A DNA stretch of 64,000 nt from an uncultured Collinsella sp. (GCA_934668875.1 CAKUON010000006.1:1-64000); one strand, 5' to 3'. Numbered from the stretch's first letter, positions 24,441 to 32,959 are shown. Numbers and translations are program-made. Notes: a model not told the origin generated them from the sequence alone.

Positions 24441-26213
24441 ATGGAGCAACTCATCGCCACCATCGAAAAGGGCCAGCCCCTTTTCAACGCGATCGCCCGC
24501 AACAAGTACCTCAAGGCGATCCGCGACGGCTTTATCTCCGTCATCCCCATCATCATCTTCTCGTCCATCTTCTGCCTGGTGGCCTCGGTCCCCAACATCT
24601 GGGGTTTCTACTGGCCCGATGACATCAACAACGCCCTGTGGAAGTGCTACAACTACTCCATGGGCATCCTGGCCATCGCCTGCGCTGCCACCACCGCCAA
24701 GCACTTCGCCGACGCTCAGAACCGCGATCTGCCCAAGAACAACCAGATCAACTTTATTTCCTGCATGTGCGCGGCCATCATCGGCTTCCTGCTGCTCTCG
24801 AGCGACACCATTTCCACGGACGTCGCCAGCGGCTTCAACACCACCTACCTTGGCTCCAAGGGCCTGTTGACCGCCTTCATCGCTGCGTTTGTGACCGGCA
24901 TCATCTACAAGTTCTTCATTAAGCGCAACATCACCGTCAAGATGCCCGAGCAGGTTCCGCCCAACATCTCGCAGACCTTTAAGGACATCATCCCCTTCTC
25001 CGTCTGCATCACCGTCTTTTGGGTCTTTGACATCGTCTTCCGCTCTGCCTTTGGCTTCTGCTTTGCCCAGGGCGTCATCCAGGTGTTCCAGCCCCTGTTC
25101 ACCGCCGCCGACGGCTACATCGGCCTCGCTGTGATCTACGGCGCCATGAGCCTCTTCTGGTTCGTCGGTGTCCACGGCCCCTCGATCGTCGAGCCTGCCA
25201 TCGCCGCCGCCCTCGTTGCCAACATGACCGACAACCTGGCTGCTTACCAGGCCGGTCAACACGCTTCTGCCGTCCTGACGCAGGGCGCCCAGTACTTCGT
25301 CGTCTGCATGGGCGGCACCGGCGCCACGCTCGTCCTCGTCTTTATGTTCTGCTTCCTGGCTAAGTCCCAGGAGATGCGTGCGGTCGGTAAGGCCTCCATC
25401 GTCCCGGTCTGCTTCGCCGTCAACGAGCCGCTGCTGTTCGCCGCGCCCATCGTGCTCAACCCCGTCTTCTTTGTCCCGTTTGTCTTTGCCCCGATCGCCA
25501 ACGTCTGGATCCTCAAGGTCTTTATCGACTTCCTGGGCATGAACGGCTTTATGTACACCCTGCCTTGGACCGTCCCCGGCCCCATCGGCACCATCATGGG
25601 CCTGGGCTTCCAGCCGCTCGCCTTTGTGATGCTCGCCATCATCCTGGTCGTCGACTTCCTTCTGTACTACCCGTTCTTCCGTGCCTATGACGCCCAGAAG
25701 TGCGCCGAGGAGGCCGAGATCTCCCAGGAGGAGCTCGCCGCCAAGAACGCCGAAAAGGCCGCCAAGCTCAACGATGCCTTCCAGGGCAAGACCGATGCCA
25801 AGAGCGTTGCAGACGGCGCTGCCGCCGAGGCCGTGAAGGCCGACGCCCCCGCCGCCGCAGCCCCCGCTGCCGAGGCCACGGCCGCCAGCGACCTCAACGG
25901 CAAGCGCGTGCTCGTGCTCTGCCAGGGCGGCGGCACCTCGGGCCTGCTCGCCAACGCGCTGGCCAAGGCCGCCAAGGAGCGCGGCATCGATCTGGAGACC
26001 GCTGCCGACGCCTACGGCAACCACGTCGACATGCTCCCTGACTTTGACCTGGTCGTCCTGGCCCCGCAGGCCGCGAGCTACCTCGCCGACCTGCAGAAGG
26101 ACTGCGAGCGCGTGGGCAACAAGTGCGTCGCCTGCCGCGGCAAGCAGTACATCGAGCTCTCCCAGAACGGCGACAAGTCTCTCGCCTTCGTCTCCGAGCA
26201 GCTCTCCCTTTAG
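24441..26213 (+). CDS. lacE: PTS lactose-family IICB (LacE-1)
   Basis: A 590-residue fused IIC-IIB transporter of the lactose family. The IIC membrane domain (about 1-420) has the family motifs FVGVHGPSIVEP near 237 and FAVNEPLLFAAP near 326. An alanine-rich linker with low complexity (about 430-485) joins it to the IIB domain, whose phosphorylated cysteine is C494 in VLVLCQGGGTSG. It imports a beta-galactoside and phosphorylates it at C6 of galactose. The ATG follows AGGAGC. lacG-1 follows after a 196-bp gap holding the second copy of the structured element. Confidence 0.94.
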   Translation: MEQLIATIEKGQPLFNAIARNKYLKAIRDGFISVIPIIIFSSIFCLVASVPNIWGFYWPDDINNALWKCYNYSMGILAIACAATTAKHFADAQNRDLPKNNQINFISCMCAAIIGFLLLSSDTISTDVASGFNTTYLGSKGLLTAFIAAFVTGIIYKFFIKRNITVKMPEQVPPNISQTFKDIIPFSVCITVFWVFDIVFRSAFGFCFAQGVIQVFQPLFTAADGYIGLAVIYGAMSLFWFVGVHGPSIVEPAIAAALVANMTDNLAAYQAGQHASAVLTQGAQYFVVCMGGTGATLVLVFMFCFLAKSQEMRAVGKASIVPVCFAVNEPLLFAAPIVLNPVFFVPFVFAPIANVWILKVFIDFLGMNGFMYTLPWTVPGPIGTIMGLGFQPLAFVMLAIILVVDFLLYYPFFRAYDAQKCAEEAEISQEELAAKNAEKAAKLNDAFQGKTDAKSVADGAAAEAVKADAPAAAAPAAEATAASDLNGKRVLVLCQGGGTSGLLANALAKAAKERGIDLETAADAYGNHVDMLPDFDLVVLAPQAASYLADLQKDCERVGNKCVACRGKQYIELSQNGDKSLAFVSEQLSL

Positions 26214-26214
26214 T

Positions 26215-26360
26215 CCGCTGTTCTAACGAACAGCGGCCGGCTCGACGCTGCGCGGCGCCCAGCCGGCCAGATTGCCGCTCAACTTCGGCGGCGCGACCAC
26301 AAGGTCAGCGCCGCCTTGTTCCGGGGCAATCTGACTCGCCTGGACGCCGCTCGCTGACTT
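26215..26360 (+). ncRNA. Structured element, copy B (candidate RNA)
   Basis: It begins 2 bp after the lacE-1 stop codon. A 9-bp hairpin (26215-26223 with 26228-26236) leads to GGCTCGACGCTGC (26239-26251). Then come an outer stem, an inner stem AGATTGCC/GGCAATCT and an apical hairpin GGCGC-GACC-acaa-GGTC-A-GCGCC (26290-26312). All parts match copy A at 1472-1615 in order, with compensatory changes in the apical stem. Here it separates lacE-1 from lacG-1 and might tune downstream expression. Confidence 0.55.
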
Positions 26361-26409
26361 TGACCCGCTCTGCACCATTGCCATCGCTCAAATGATTGGA
26401 TCCTTCATC

Positions 26410-27849
26410 ATGTCCGTTAACCCCGCCAGCGTCACCAACCCGCCCGCGCAGTTTCCCGAGGGCTTTGTCTTTGGCGGCGCCACCGCTGCCTACCAGGTAG
26501 AGGGCGAGACCCGCACTCACGGTAAGGGCAAGGTTGCCTGGGACGACTTCCTGGAGGCCCAGGGCCGCTTCTCCCCCGATCCCGCTTCCGACTTCTACAA
26601 CCAGTACCCCGTCGATCTGGAGCTGTGCGAGGAGTTCGGCATCAACGGCATCCGCCTCTCCATCGCCTGGAGCCGCATCTTCCCCAACGGCACCGGCGAG
26701 ATCAACCCCGAGGGTGTGCAGTTCTACCACGACCTCTTCGCCGAGTGCCATAAGCACCACGTCGAGCCGTTCGTCACGCTGCACCACTTCGATACGCCGC
26801 TCCCCCTCTTTGAGAAGGGCGACTTCCTCAACCGCGATACCATCGACGCCTTTGTGGACTTTGCCACCTTCTGCTTTAAGGAGTACGCCGACCAGGTGAC
26901 CTACTGGTTCACCTTTAACGAGATCTGGGCCGACGCCTCCAACACCTACATCGAGGGCACCTTCCCCGGCGGCGTTAAGGCACATCTGGCCGAGGCCTTC
27001 CAGTGCGAGCACAACATGATGCTCGCCCACGCCAAGGCAGTGCTCGCCTTCCACAACGGCGGCTTTAAGGGCAAGATCGGCGTCATCCAGTCGCTGGAGT
27101 TTAAGTACCCGCTCAACGAGAACGACCCTGCCGACATCAAGGCAGCCAACAACGAGCACGTGCTGCAGAACCAGTTCCTGCTCGACGCCACCTTCCGCGG
27201 CGACTACGCGCCCGACACGCTCGAGTGTGCCAACCGCCTGGCTGCCGTCTCGGGCGGCACCATCGAGATCCTGGACGAGGACCTCGAGATCATGCGCGAG
27301 GCTGCGCTCTACAACGACTACCTGGGCGTTAACAACTACCAGTGCCGCTTCCTCAAGGCATATGATGGCGAGAACGACCTGCACCACAACGGTACGGGCG
27401 AGAAGGGCACCGGCCGCTGGCGCGTCAAGGGCATTGGCGAGCACGTGAACAAGCCCGGTATCCCCACCACCGACTGGGACTGGATCATCTATCCCGAGGG
27501 CCTGTTCGACCTGCTCGTCTACATTAAGCAGCGCTACCCCAACTACAAGCAGATCTTCATCACCGAGAACGGCATGGGCTACAAGGACCCCTACAAGGAC
27601 GGCTTTGTGGACGACCAGCCGCGCATCGACTACATCGAGCAGCACCTGCGCTGGCTGCTCAAGGCCATGGAGGTCGGCGTCAACGTGGGCGGCTACTTCC
27701 TGTGGAGCCTGCAGGACCAGTTCTCCTGGACCAACGGCTACAACAAGCGCTACGGCTTCTTCTACGTAGACTTTGAGACCCAGAAGCGCACGCCCAAGGC
27801 AAGCGCCTACTGGTACAAGCACGTGGCCGAGACCCGTCGCCTGGACTAG
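26410..27849 (+). CDS. lacG: 6-phospho-beta-galactosidase (LacG-1)
   Basis: A 479-residue glycoside hydrolase family 1 enzyme. It hydrolyses lactose-6-phosphate and related phosphorylated beta-galactosides delivered by LacE. The acid/base glutamate is in FTFNEIWAD near residue 163 and the nucleophile glutamate is in ITENGMGYKD near 383. The N-terminal FPEGFVFGGATAAYQVEG is the usual GH1 start. Assignment to phospho-beta-galactosidase rather than phospho-beta-glucosidase rests on neighbouring LacE and lacAB. The ATG at 26410 has a modest GGAT upstream; an ATG at 26392 would add six residues. Confidence 0.93.
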   Translation: MSVNPASVTNPPAQFPEGFVFGGATAAYQVEGETRTHGKGKVAWDDFLEAQGRFSPDPASDFYNQYPVDLELCEEFGINGIRLSIAWSRIFPNGTGEINPEGVQFYHDLFAECHKHHVEPFVTLHHFDTPLPLFEKGDFLNRDTIDAFVDFATFCFKEYADQVTYWFTFNEIWADASNTYIEGTFPGGVKAHLAEAFQCEHNMMLAHAKAVLAFHNGGFKGKIGVIQSLEFKYPLNENDPADIKAANNEHVLQNQFLLDATFRGDYAPDTLECANRLAAVSGGTIEILDEDLEIMREAALYNDYLGVNNYQCRFLKAYDGENDLHHNGTGEKGTGRWRVKGIGEHVNKPGIPTTDWDWIIYPEGLFDLLVYIKQRYPNYKQIFITENGMGYKDPYKDGFVDDQPRIDYIEQHLRWLLKAMEVGVNVGGYFLWSLQDQFSWTNGYNKRYGFFYVDFETQKRTPKASAYWYKHVAETRRLD

Positions 27850-27904
27850 CGGCTGGCTACTGGCGGGGTCTGACCCGCTCACATAACCTGCTCCCCATTT
27901 CTCA

Positions 27905-27949
27905 ACCCGGGGGCGGCACGCTGCATGACGTGCCGCCCCCGGGTTTTTG
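27905..27949 (+). terminator. lacE-1/lacG-1 terminator
   Basis: A perfect 16-bp GC-rich stem ACCCGGGGGCGGCACG with its complement and an 8-nt loop is followed by TTTTT. Confidence 0.92.
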
Positions 27950-27976
27950 TTTGAGCGGGTGGGAGGTGGGGCGTTT

Positions 27977-28033
27977 GTCTCAATCTGTAACATCTAGCAG
28001 GGATTTTCGGCCCTACCTGTTACAGATCGAGAC
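27977..28033. repeat. 57-bp palindromic repeat (GTCTCAATCTGTAACA family), copy 1
   Basis: 16-bp arms (GTCTCAATCTGTAACA and its complement with one mismatch) plus inner CAGGG/CCCT pairing form a long hairpin. It is located between lacG-1 and the convergent LacI-3 gene. Two further copies lie at 32689-32745 and 32770-32826. Confidence 0.88.
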
Positions 28034-28050
28034 GAACAGGCCGAGCACGT

Positions 28051-29061
28051 CTACGCCCGCAGGTCCTTTACGCTAGAACGCTCGACCAACACGCCCGAGA
28101 CGAGTGTACGGCTCCTGGAGCCCGGAGCTTCCAGACCTGAGACGACCTCGTTAAGCGCACGGATGCCCAGCTCGCGGTGGCGAAACTTTACCGACGTCAG
28201 AATCGAATTGGGAATCGTCTTGTAGAGCTCATCGTCGAAGCCGATCACGGACACGTCGTCGGGCACACTGAGCCCTTTGTCACGTAGAGCCATCATCACG
28301 CCGTTTGCCATGCAGTCGTTAGCAGCGAGGACCGCCGTGCAATCAGGTTTGTCGGCAAGCGCGAGACCTGCGGCATAGCCACTATCCGCATTCCAATCAC
28401 CCTGTAGCGGCTCGGGCGGCTCAATGCCACGTGCCTCGAGCGCTGCGCGCCAGCCCTTCATACGGCACTGACTCGACAGCGATTCTTCCTTACCGGCAAC
28501 GAAGTACACATTCTTGTGCCCGTGATTCAAAAAGTACTCGCACGCCATACGCGCGCCGCCCTCTTGGTCGTCACTGACGGTAGAGCAGGTGGGATGCTCC
28601 ATGGGCGTGATAATCACGGTCTTGAGATCCTTCGGCGCCTCAAACGTATCGAAGTCATCGACCATCTGACGCAAGTTGAAGATCATGCCATCGACAGGCA
28701 GCTGTGACATCCTGCGCGCTGCATCGGCAAGGGTCATCTTCTCCCCCGCCCGCTTCTTGATCATCGTAAGCGCAAAGCCGCGCTCCTCGGCGGCATCGGC
28801 GATACCGTCGATCATGTCCACGGCGCCGCCCGACAAGTGGAACATCACCACGCCGATGCACCCGTAACGGCCCAACTTAAGTGAACGCGCGGCAAAGTTC
28901 GCCCGGAACCCAAGCTCCTCCATGGCCGCATGGACCCTATCGCGCGTCGACTCTCGTACGCTATCGGGCTCGTTGATCACGCGCGACACCGTCTTGAGAG
29001 AAACACCCGCGGCAACTGCCACATCATTCATTGAGACATTTTTCTTGTCCATCGTTGCCAC
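28051..29061 (-). CDS. LacI family regulator (LacI-3)
   Basis: A 336-residue LacI/GalR repressor. The helix-turn-helix SMNDVAVAAGVSLKTVSRVINE is near residues 10-32 and a periplasmic-binding-like sensor domain follows. It is divergent from lacE-2/lacG-2. The gap contains a perfect 20-bp palindrome with central ACGT, a very likely operator. The start is uncertain: GTG at 29061 has GGAG at 5-bp spacing, while the ATG at 29052 lies too far from it. Confidence 0.9.
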   Translation of the reverse strand: MATMDKKNVSMNDVAVAAGVSLKTVSRVINEPDSVRESTRDRVHAAMEELGFRANFAARSLKLGRYGCIGVVMFHLSGGAVDMIDGIADAAEERGFALTMIKKRAGEKMTLADAARRMSQLPVDGMIFNLRQMVDDFDTFEAPKDLKTVIITPMEHPTCSTVSDDQEGGARMACEYFLNHGHKNVYFVAGKEESLSSQCRMKGWRAALEARGIEPPEPLQGDWNADSGYAAGLALADKPDCTAVLAANDCMANGVMMALRDKGLSVPDDVSVIGFDDELYKTIPNSILTSVKFRHRELGIRALNEVVSGLEAPGSRSRTLVSGVLVERSSVKDLRA

Positions 29062-29135
29062 TACTTCTCCAGTCGGTTTCCTGTCGCTCGTTTTCTGCGT
29101 TCTAGCATACACTACCTGCTCAACTGATAAATCAA

Positions 29136-29165
29136 CCGTTAACCGGACAATATCGACCGCTCACC
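29136..29165 (+). promoter_or_regulatory. 21-bp-spaced direct repeat upstream of lacE-2
   Basis: ACCGTTAAC (29136-29144) and ACCGCTCAC (29157-29165) are spaced by exactly 21 bp, and the spacer ends AATATCG. Confidence 0.6.
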
Positions 29166-29214
29166 CGTAAATCCTTGTTACGCTTTCAATAATGTCTTAC
29201 GTTGTCATTAACGA

Positions 29215-29234
29215 AATGACAACGTTGTCATTTC
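29215..29234. promoter_or_regulatory. LacI-3 operator candidate, perfect palindrome
   Basis: AAATGACAACGTTGTCATTT is a perfect 20-bp palindrome with the central ACGT usual for LacI-family operators. It sits about 104 bp before lacE-2. Confidence 0.82.
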
Positions 29235-29337
29235 ACACATGCCTTCCTTACACAGGAAGGCTTCCGGGCAGTCCTGACCATCCATCGACGAACAGTTCCA
29301 TCCACATGCATCGCGCACCAAGCAGCAAAGGAGCTCT

Positions 29338-31095
29338 ATGGACGCCATCGTAAAGATGCTCGAAAAGCATCAACCGTTCTTTGAGAAAATCTCGAGGAAC
29401 ATCTACCTCCAGGCCATCAAGGACGGATTCCTTGGGTGCATGCCCATCGTCCTCACCTCTTCGATCTTCCTGCTGATCGCCACGCTTCCCGGCGTGGTCG
29501 GCATCACGTTGCCTCAACCGCTCATCGACTGGTGCAACAAGCTGTACAACTTCACCATGGGTGTCATGGGTATCATGGTCGCCGGCACCACCGCCAAGAA
29601 CTTCACGGCATCCATGAACCGCCGTATGCCCGCCGGCAAGGTGCTCAACGACGGCTCCACCATGGTTGCTGCCCAGTGCAGCATGCTTTTGCTCGCCGTT
29701 ACGCAGTTCACCACCAAGCTCGACGGCTCCGAGCTCTCGGTCTTCGATTGCACCAGCATGGGTACGCGCGGTCTGTTCTCGGCCTATATCGCCGCGTTCA
29801 TTACCGTGTGGGTCTATAAGTTCTGCGTCTCGCGCGATCTGACCATTAAGCTGCCCAAGGAGGTTCCGGGCGCCATCGCTCAGAACTTCCGCGACATTAT
29901 CCCCTTTGGCGGCGCCGTCATCATCTGCGGCATCATCGATGTCGTCGTGCGCAACCTCATGGGCGTTCCGTTCTCCGAGCTGCTTATCAAACTGCTCTCC
30001 CCGCTCTTTACCGCTGCAGAAACCTATCCTGGCCTTATCCTTATCCAGGCAGCCACCGCGTTCTTCTGGTTCATTGGCGTCCACGGCCCCTCGATCGTCC
30101 AGCCGGGCATCGACCCCATCCGTCTTGCCAACCAGGCCGAGAACCTGCAGGTTCTGCTTGCCGGTGGCCACCCTGCCCACTCCCTCACCTTTAACATGTC
30201 GCTCGTGGGTGAGTTCGGCGGCACCGGCGCCACGTTCATCGTGCCGCTTCTGCTGATTCTCTTTATGAAGTCCAAGCAGCTCAAGGCCGTCGGTAAGGCC
30301 TCGATTGTTCCTGTTGCCTTTGCTGTCAACGAGCCGCTGCTCTTTGGCGCTCCCATGATCCTCAACCCCTACATGCTCATCCCCTTTGTTGCCGCCGGCT
30401 GCGTCAACGTGAGTGTCGCCAAGTTCTTTATCGATAACGTGGGCATGAACGGCTTCTCCTTCGTGGTGCCTTGGGCCACCCCCGCCCCCATCGGTATCTT
30501 CATCACCACGAACTTCCAACTTATTGCCCTGGTATTTGTCGCGATCATCATCTTGCTGGACGCCATCATCTACCTGCCGTTCTTGAAGGCATACGATAAG
30601 CTGCTCTGCGACCAGGAGGCCGAGCGCGCTGCCGAGCTGGGTCTCGAGTCCGATGGTGCTGCCACCATCGCTGCCAGCACCCCTGCGCCCGCCATCGAGC
30701 CGACCGCCGCTGCCGTCGACAGCGAGCCTGTCGCCGATCAGCCCGAGCCCGCCGCCGACGCATCCGCTAAGAAGGACGTCGATGGCCTGAAGGTCCTCGT
30801 CCTGTGCGCCGGCGCCGGCACCTCTGCCATGCTTGCCAATGCCATCAAGGAGGGTGCTGCACAGACCGGAGAGAACATCGCCTCCTCCGCAGGTGCCTAT
30901 GGCCAGCACACCGCCATCATGGATCAGTACGACGTTATCGTGCTTGCCCCGCAGGTCCGTAGCTACTACAACGACATGAAGGCCGACACCGATCGCCTGG
31001 GCATTAAGCTGCTCGCCCCGCGCGGCAAGGAATATATCGACCTTACCCGCGACCCCGCTGGCGCCATCAAGTGGCTCCGCGAGAACCTCGACTAG
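29338..31095 (+). CDS. lacE: PTS lactose-family IICB (LacE-2)
   Basis: A 585-residue IICB paralogue of LacE-1. IIC motifs FIGVHGPSIVQP near residue 241 and FAVNEPLLFGAP near 326 are present. The alanine/glutamate-rich linker (about 430-480) precedes the IIB domain with C490 in VLVLCAGAGTSA. It probably imports another beta-galactoside or lactose analogue; the different LacI regulator suggests a different inducer. Its operon with lacG-2 contains no lacF, so it depends on LacF from 22527-22865 or elsewhere. Confidence 0.93.
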   Translation: MDAIVKMLEKHQPFFEKISRNIYLQAIKDGFLGCMPIVLTSSIFLLIATLPGVVGITLPQPLIDWCNKLYNFTMGVMGIMVAGTTAKNFTASMNRRMPAGKVLNDGSTMVAAQCSMLLLAVTQFTTKLDGSELSVFDCTSMGTRGLFSAYIAAFITVWVYKFCVSRDLTIKLPKEVPGAIAQNFRDIIPFGGAVIICGIIDVVVRNLMGVPFSELLIKLLSPLFTAAETYPGLILIQAATAFFWFIGVHGPSIVQPGIDPIRLANQAENLQVLLAGGHPAHSLTFNMSLVGEFGGTGATFIVPLLLILFMKSKQLKAVGKASIVPVAFAVNEPLLFGAPMILNPYMLIPFVAAGCVNVSVAKFFIDNVGMNGFSFVVPWATPAPIGIFITTNFQLIALVFVAIIILLDAIIYLPFLKAYDKLLCDQEAERAAELGLESDGAATIAASTPAPAIEPTAAAVDSEPVADQPEPAADASAKKDVDGLKVLVLCAGAGTSAMLANAIKEGAAQTGENIASSAGAYGQHTAIMDQYDVIVLAPQVRSYYNDMKADTDRLGIKLLAPRGKEYIDLTRDPAGAIKWLRENLD

Positions 31096-31109
31096 CTCCT
31101 CCCTCTGTT

Positions 31110-31136
31110 GGTGCCCGGATCCCCAGTTCGGGCACC
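31110..31136 (+). other. Stem-loop between lacE-2 and lacG-2
   Basis: GGTGCCCG and CGGGCACC form a perfect 8-bp stem in the 75-bp gap. No T-run follows, so it is more likely an mRNA-stability or processing element than a terminator. Confidence 0.5.
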
Positions 31137-31170
31137 TCTCCCTATTCGTATCCCATAGAAAGGATGACTC

Positions 31171-32592
31171 ATGACCAATCCCATGCAGTTCCCCGACGGC
31201 TTCGTGTTTGGCGGCGCCACCGCCGCTTACCAGGTTGAGGGCGAGACCCGCACGCACGGCAAGGGCAAAGTGCCCTGGGACGATTTCCTGGCTGCTCAGG
31301 GTCGCTTCTCCCCCGACCCCGCAAGCGATTTCTACAACAAGTACCCGGTCGATATCGACCTGTGCCAGCGCTTCGGCATCAACGGTATCCGTGTCTCCAT
31401 CGCTTGGAGCCGTATCTTCCCCAACGGCACTGGTGAGATTAACCCCGAGGGTGTTGCCTTCTATCACGAGCTCTTTGCCACCTGCAATAAAGCCGGCGTT
31501 ATCCCCTATGTCACGCTCGATCACTTTGATACGCCCGAGGCCTTCTACCAGGACGGCGGCGAGGGCTTCCTGACGCGCACGACGATCGACGCCTTTGTCG
31601 AGTACGCCAAGTTCTGCTTTGCCGAGTTCACCGAGGTCAAGCACTGGTTTACCTTTAACGAGATCCCCGCGACCGCCGAGGGCAGCTTTATCGTCGGCAA
31701 CTGGCCGCACGGCGAGAAGTATCGCCTGGACAAGGCCTTCCAGCTTATGCACAACATGATGGTGGCCCATGCCAAGGCCGTCGTCGCCTTCCACGAGGGC
31801 GGCTTTGAGGGCGAGATCGGCATTGTCCAGAACCTGGAGCCCAAGTATCCCCTCGATCCCAACAGTGCTGCCGACTGCGAGGCCGCCCGCATGGCCGACG
31901 TCATCAACAACCGCTGGGTACTCGACGCCACCTTCCGCGGCCACTATGCAGCCGACACCATGGAGGCTGCGACCAAGCTGGCCCATATCGCCGGCGGCGA
32001 GCTCGACGTCCGCGACGAGGACATCGCCGCGCTGACCGCCGCGCTCCCCTACAACGACTGCCTGGGCGTCAATACCTACAAGTGCCAGTTCCTGCGTGCC
32101 GCCGAGGGCGAAAACGACATCAACCACAATGGCACTGGCGACAAGGGCTCCTCGCGCTGGTTCCTCAAGGGCGTTGGTGAGTCATGCGTGCGCGAAGGCG
32201 TACCCACCACCGATTGGGACTGGATTATCTATCCCGAGGGCCTGTACGATCTGCTGCTCCGCATTAAGAACGATTACCCCAACTACAAGAAGATTTACAT
32301 CACCGAGAACGGCATGGGCTATAAGGACGACTTCGAGGACGGCTTTATCGACGACGCCCCTCGCATCGACTACATGCGTCAGCATCTCGCGTGGATCCTC
32401 AAGGCAATCGACGGCGGCGTGAACGTCGACGGCTACTTTGTGTGGTCGCTGCAGGACCAGTTCTCCTGGACCAACGGCTACAACAAGCGCTATGGCCTGT
32501 TCTACATCGACTTTGAGACCCAGAAGCGCTATCCCAAGGCAAGCGCGTACTGGTACAAGAACGTCGCGGAGACCGGCCTGCTCATGGCCTAG
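31171..32592 (+). CDS. lacG: 6-phospho-beta-galactosidase (LacG-2)
   Basis: A 473-residue GH1 enzyme, closely similar to LacG-1 along its length. The acid/base glutamate is in FTFNEIPAT near residue 160 and the nucleophile in ITENGMGYKDD near 375. It hydrolyses phosphorylated beta-galactosides imported by LacE-2. The ATG follows AAAGGATGACTC. A terminator and two palindromic repeats lie downstream. Confidence 0.93.
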   Translation: MTNPMQFPDGFVFGGATAAYQVEGETRTHGKGKVPWDDFLAAQGRFSPDPASDFYNKYPVDIDLCQRFGINGIRVSIAWSRIFPNGTGEINPEGVAFYHELFATCNKAGVIPYVTLDHFDTPEAFYQDGGEGFLTRTTIDAFVEYAKFCFAEFTEVKHWFTFNEIPATAEGSFIVGNWPHGEKYRLDKAFQLMHNMMVAHAKAVVAFHEGGFEGEIGIVQNLEPKYPLDPNSAADCEAARMADVINNRWVLDATFRGHYAADTMEAATKLAHIAGGELDVRDEDIAALTAALPYNDCLGVNTYKCQFLRAAEGENDINHNGTGDKGSSRWFLKGVGESCVREGVPTTDWDWIIYPEGLYDLLLRIKNDYPNYKKIYITENGMGYKDDFEDGFIDDAPRIDYMRQHLAWILKAIDGGVNVDGYFVWSLQDQFSWTNGYNKRYGLFYIDFETQKRYPKASAYWYKNVAETGLLMA

Positions 32593-32614
32593 TCCCGCTT
32601 GCATACCCCCTGTC

Positions 32615-32657
32615 GGCCGCATGCGAATCCCCCACGGGCTCGCATGCGGCCTTTTTG
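32615..32657 (+). terminator. lacE-2/lacG-2 terminator
   Basis: GGCCGCATGCGA pairs with TCGCATGCGGCC and is followed by TTTTTG. Confidence 0.9.
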
Positions 32658-32688
32658 TTTTCGCTTGGGCGGGTCGCACTGCACGTTT

Positions 32689-32745
32689 GTCTCAATCTGT
32701 AACATTTAGCAGGGTTTTTCGGTCCTAACTGTTACAGATCGAGAC
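32689..32745. repeat. 57-bp palindromic repeat, copy 2
   Basis: The same 57-nt hairpin-forming repeat as at 27977-28033, again just downstream of a lacG terminator. Confidence 0.88.
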
Positions 32746-32769
32746 AAAGGTCACAGCCCGAGCCGAAAC

Positions 32770-32826
32770 ATCTCAATCTGTAACATCTAGCTGAGAATTT
32801 CGGCCCTACCTGTTACAGATTGAGAC
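32770..32826. repeat. 57-bp palindromic repeat, copy 3
   Basis: A third copy, 24 bp after copy 2. Its arms pair perfectly apart from the first base, while its internal bases differ, which shows that the arms are the conserved part. Confidence 0.88.
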
Positions 32827-32884
32827 AATAAGACGGTGAAACCAAGGCCTTCCAAGCAGCTACGACGCGCACTTCTATCCTTGG

Positions 32885-32959
32885 TTTCGGTATCACGAAC
32901 AAGCTTTCGGTATCATTTCATGGTATTATGATACCGAAAGTATGTTCGTGATACCGAAA
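32885..32959. promoter_or_regulatory. Four-half-site operator before the Fic gene
   Basis: TTTCGGTATCA occurs at 32885-32895 and 32905-32915, and its reverse complement at 32929-32939 and 32949-32959. Half-sites within each pair are 20 bp apart, and the whole is a large dyad. The last half-site abuts the Fic ribosome binding site GAAAGGAAC, so binding would block expression. Confidence 0.82.

Larger units (their letters stand above)
29062..29337. promoter_or_regulatory. LacI-3 / lacE-2 divergent control region
   Basis: No gene is seen. It holds the 21-bp-spaced repeat ACCGTTAAC/ACCGCTCAC at 29136-29165, the perfect palindrome AAATGACAACGTTGTCATTT at 29215-29234 and a related imperfect site at 29192-29210. 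The lacE-2 ribosome binding site is AAGGAGC. Confidence 0.8.

Noticed and set aside
29248..32127. A very long open reading frame on the minus strand opposite lacE-2 and lacG-2
   Set aside because: It is a mirror of the strongly GC-biased codon use of the plus-strand genes. Its product has no recognised domain and low-complexity Gly/Val/Asp stretches, and the plus-strand genes have complete catalytic motifs and ribosome binding sites. Similar frames opposite galT, lacE-1, lacG-1 and the isocitrate dehydrogenase were rejected for the same reason.
27977..32826. Palindromic 57-bp repeats as CRISPR or as intrinsic terminators
   Set aside because: Copies are far apart and lack regular spacers. Both lac operons already have strong T-run terminators upstream of the repeats, and the repeats themselves have no T-run.
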